Positions 13,937 through 15,009 of a stretch of DNA of 15,009 nt are shown piece after piece (within the stretch, counting starts at the first letter, position 1; each line of letters begins with the position of its first letter). Under the pieces are notes generated by a model. That model was given only the letters and a program-made list of their open reading frames with translations, ran no database searches and was not told where the DNA came from. Origin of the DNA: Thiobacillus sp. GTDB taxonomy: Bacteria > Pseudomonadota > Gammaproteobacteria > Burkholderiales > Thiobacillaceae. The stretch spans positions 1 to 15,009 of the forward strand of contig JANJUT010000041.1 in the NCBI GenBank assembly GCA_024710445.1, in the 5' to 3' direction. Both the position numbers and the translations under genes were made by a program.

Positions 13937-15009
13937 ATGAGCGCACAGATGCAGTCCACCCCCGAGACCCTTCCCGCCTTTTGCGAAGGCATCCAGTATT
14001 TCGCCGACACCCTGCCGGAGATCGATCGCCTGGCATCAGCGCCGCTGCTGGGACCGGACTGCCCGGCGCTGCCCGACGCGACTGATGAAAAAGCCATATA
14101 CCAGACCCTGCTGGCGGCCGACGCACTGCGTTACCTGACGCTGCAGGTCACCGGCAGCAAGTCATCCGGCCACCCGGGCGGCTTCGCCTCCAGCGCCGAT
14201 GCGGTTGCCGCACTGCATCTGCTGGGTCACCGCAACATGGTGACCGAGGTCGGACATCATGCGCCCGGCTTTTATTCGGCGATGTTCCTCGACACCTCGC
14301 TCGAAGACATGGATATACATACCGTGGCCGACATGCGCGCCCGCTTCCGCGAGCGCCACGGCTTGCTGGGCCACCTGTCGGGGGCGATCCCCGGTTTGCT
14401 GGCGCCCGCCGGCCCGCTGGGTCAGGGTCAGCACTTTGCCATGGCCGGCGCCTACCTGAACCGCGACAAGCTGTTTCCTGTCACTATCGGCGACGGCGGC
14501 CTCGGCGAGCCCTACATCATGAGTGCGTTCCAGCACTTCGCCACCGCCTACCCGGACATCACCAACTACCTGCCGGTGCTGGTGTGGAACGGCTACTCGC
14601 AGGAGCATCACAGCATGGTGTCGCTGTGGGACAACACCCGCATGACCGACTACTGGCGTGTGCATGGCTTCGACGATGTCTACCTGATCGACGCCCGCGA
14701 GTTCGCAGACACGCCCGATGCACCGGTCTATGCCGACAGCACCACCTTTGGCTTTGCGGCACGCATGGCCTTCACCGGCGCCGTGCTCAAGGCAGCCGAT
14801 GCCGCCGCATGCGGCGCGCTGTCGGGCCGCCGCAGCTGCCTCATCATCAAGCAGCTGAAAGGCGCGGGCGTGCACGCTACCGGCGCCAAGTCGCACAACC
14901 TGTACGCGCACCACACGCTTGATTCCGACGACGTGAAAGCCGGATTGCAGCGCCGCGCACTGCCGATCCAGGCCTGGAAAGTCACGCGCGAGAACTTCCG
15001 CCACGCCGG
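13937..15009 (+). CDS. Transketolase/phosphoketolase-like thiamine diphosphate enzyme, N-terminal part
   Basis: The reading frame is open from 13931 to the right edge with no stop, giving at least 357 residues; the C-terminus is outside the window. VTGSKSSGHPGG (HPGG at about 79-82) is the transketolase-type N-terminal motif, and VGHHAPGFYSAMFL follows. IGDGGLGEP (GDG at 185-187) begins the diphosphate-binding motif that ends at Asn218 in VLVWNGYSQ. The GDGxxxEP form recalls AceE-type E1 proteins, and LPVLVWNGY recalls phosphoketolase, so the substrate cannot be fixed. The enzyme should cleave or transfer a 2-carbon unit from a 2-oxo acid or ketose. Of two nearby ATGs (13931 and 13937) I prefer the second because AAAGG lies 7 nt before it. 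The divergent IclR regulator and its operators suggest inducible expression. Confidence 0.82.
   Translation, partial: MSAQMQSTPETLPAFCEGIQYFADTLPEIDRLASAPLLGPDCPALPDATDEKAIYQTLLAADALRYLTLQVTGSKSSGHPGGFASSADAVAALHLLGHRNMVTEVGHHAPGFYSAMFLDTSLEDMDIHTVADMRARFRERHGLLGHLSGAIPGLLAPAGPLGQGQHFAMAGAYLNRDKLFPVTIGDGGLGEPYIMSAFQHFATAYPDITNYLPVLVWNGYSQEHHSMVSLWDNTRMTDYWRVHGFDDVYLIDAREFADTPDAPVYADSTTFGFAARMAFTGAVLKAADAAACGALSGRRSCLIIKQLKGAGVHATGAKSHNLYAHHTLDSDDVKAGLQRRALPIQAWKVTRENFRHA

Noticed and set aside
14162..15004. A long open frame on the minus strand (about 280 codons).
   Set aside because: It is antisense to the transketolase-like gene, which has clear motifs. The minus frame has no recognisable domain, and its length is expected from GC-rich codon use on the other strand.

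Overview
The window looks like chromosomal DNA of a GC-rich betaproteobacterium, most likely Nitrosomonadales-like (Thiobacillus, Sulfuricella or Sulfuriferula type). This is inferred from the gene families, their closeness to proteobacterial homologues (SrkA, RssA, GcvR) and base composition. No rRNA or tRNA is visible. Genes are densely packed in short runs on both strands.

Layout from left to right. The left edge holds the start of an asparagine-synthase-type amidotransferase (minus), probably the N-acetylglutaminylglutamine amide osmolyte enzyme. It is separated from srkA (minus) by a 78-bp palindromic repeat element. Divergent from srkA lie a short adenosylcobalamin-dependent ribonucleotide reductase and an RssA-like patatin protein. 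Converging on these is a minus-strand group: an HDOD/degenerate-EAL signalling protein whose stop overlaps the start of a small GIY-YIG protein, preceded by a Tll0287-type haem-binding lipoprotein. A DUF502 membrane-protein gene follows on the plus strand. It is bracketed by two different MITE-like elements with perfect 27- and 31-bp or shorter (23- and 27-bp) terminal inverted repeats as detailed in the entries; both elements have CTAG at each outer edge. After the second element comes an unrecognised 320-residue protein.

A minus-strand run then encodes an AI-2E-family permease, GcvR (1-nt overlap with the permease gene) and a small secreted protein. Next, on the plus strand, are a periplasmic rhodanese and a membrane diguanylate cyclase with an intact catalytic motif and intact inhibitory site. 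The right end holds an IclR-family regulator (minus), divergent from a transketolase/phosphoketolase-like thiamine diphosphate enzyme that runs off the window. Their shared intergenic region carries four TTTCA/TGAAA-type palindromes, one over the regulator start and one over the enzyme ribosome binding site.

Most of the window is ordinary housekeeping and signalling content. The parts that most deserve a second look are the two MITE-like elements, the operator cluster with its divergent enzyme, the left-hand palindromic repeat, and the rhodanese/diguanylate cyclase pair. I did not find convincing evidence for a wholly new multi-gene system.
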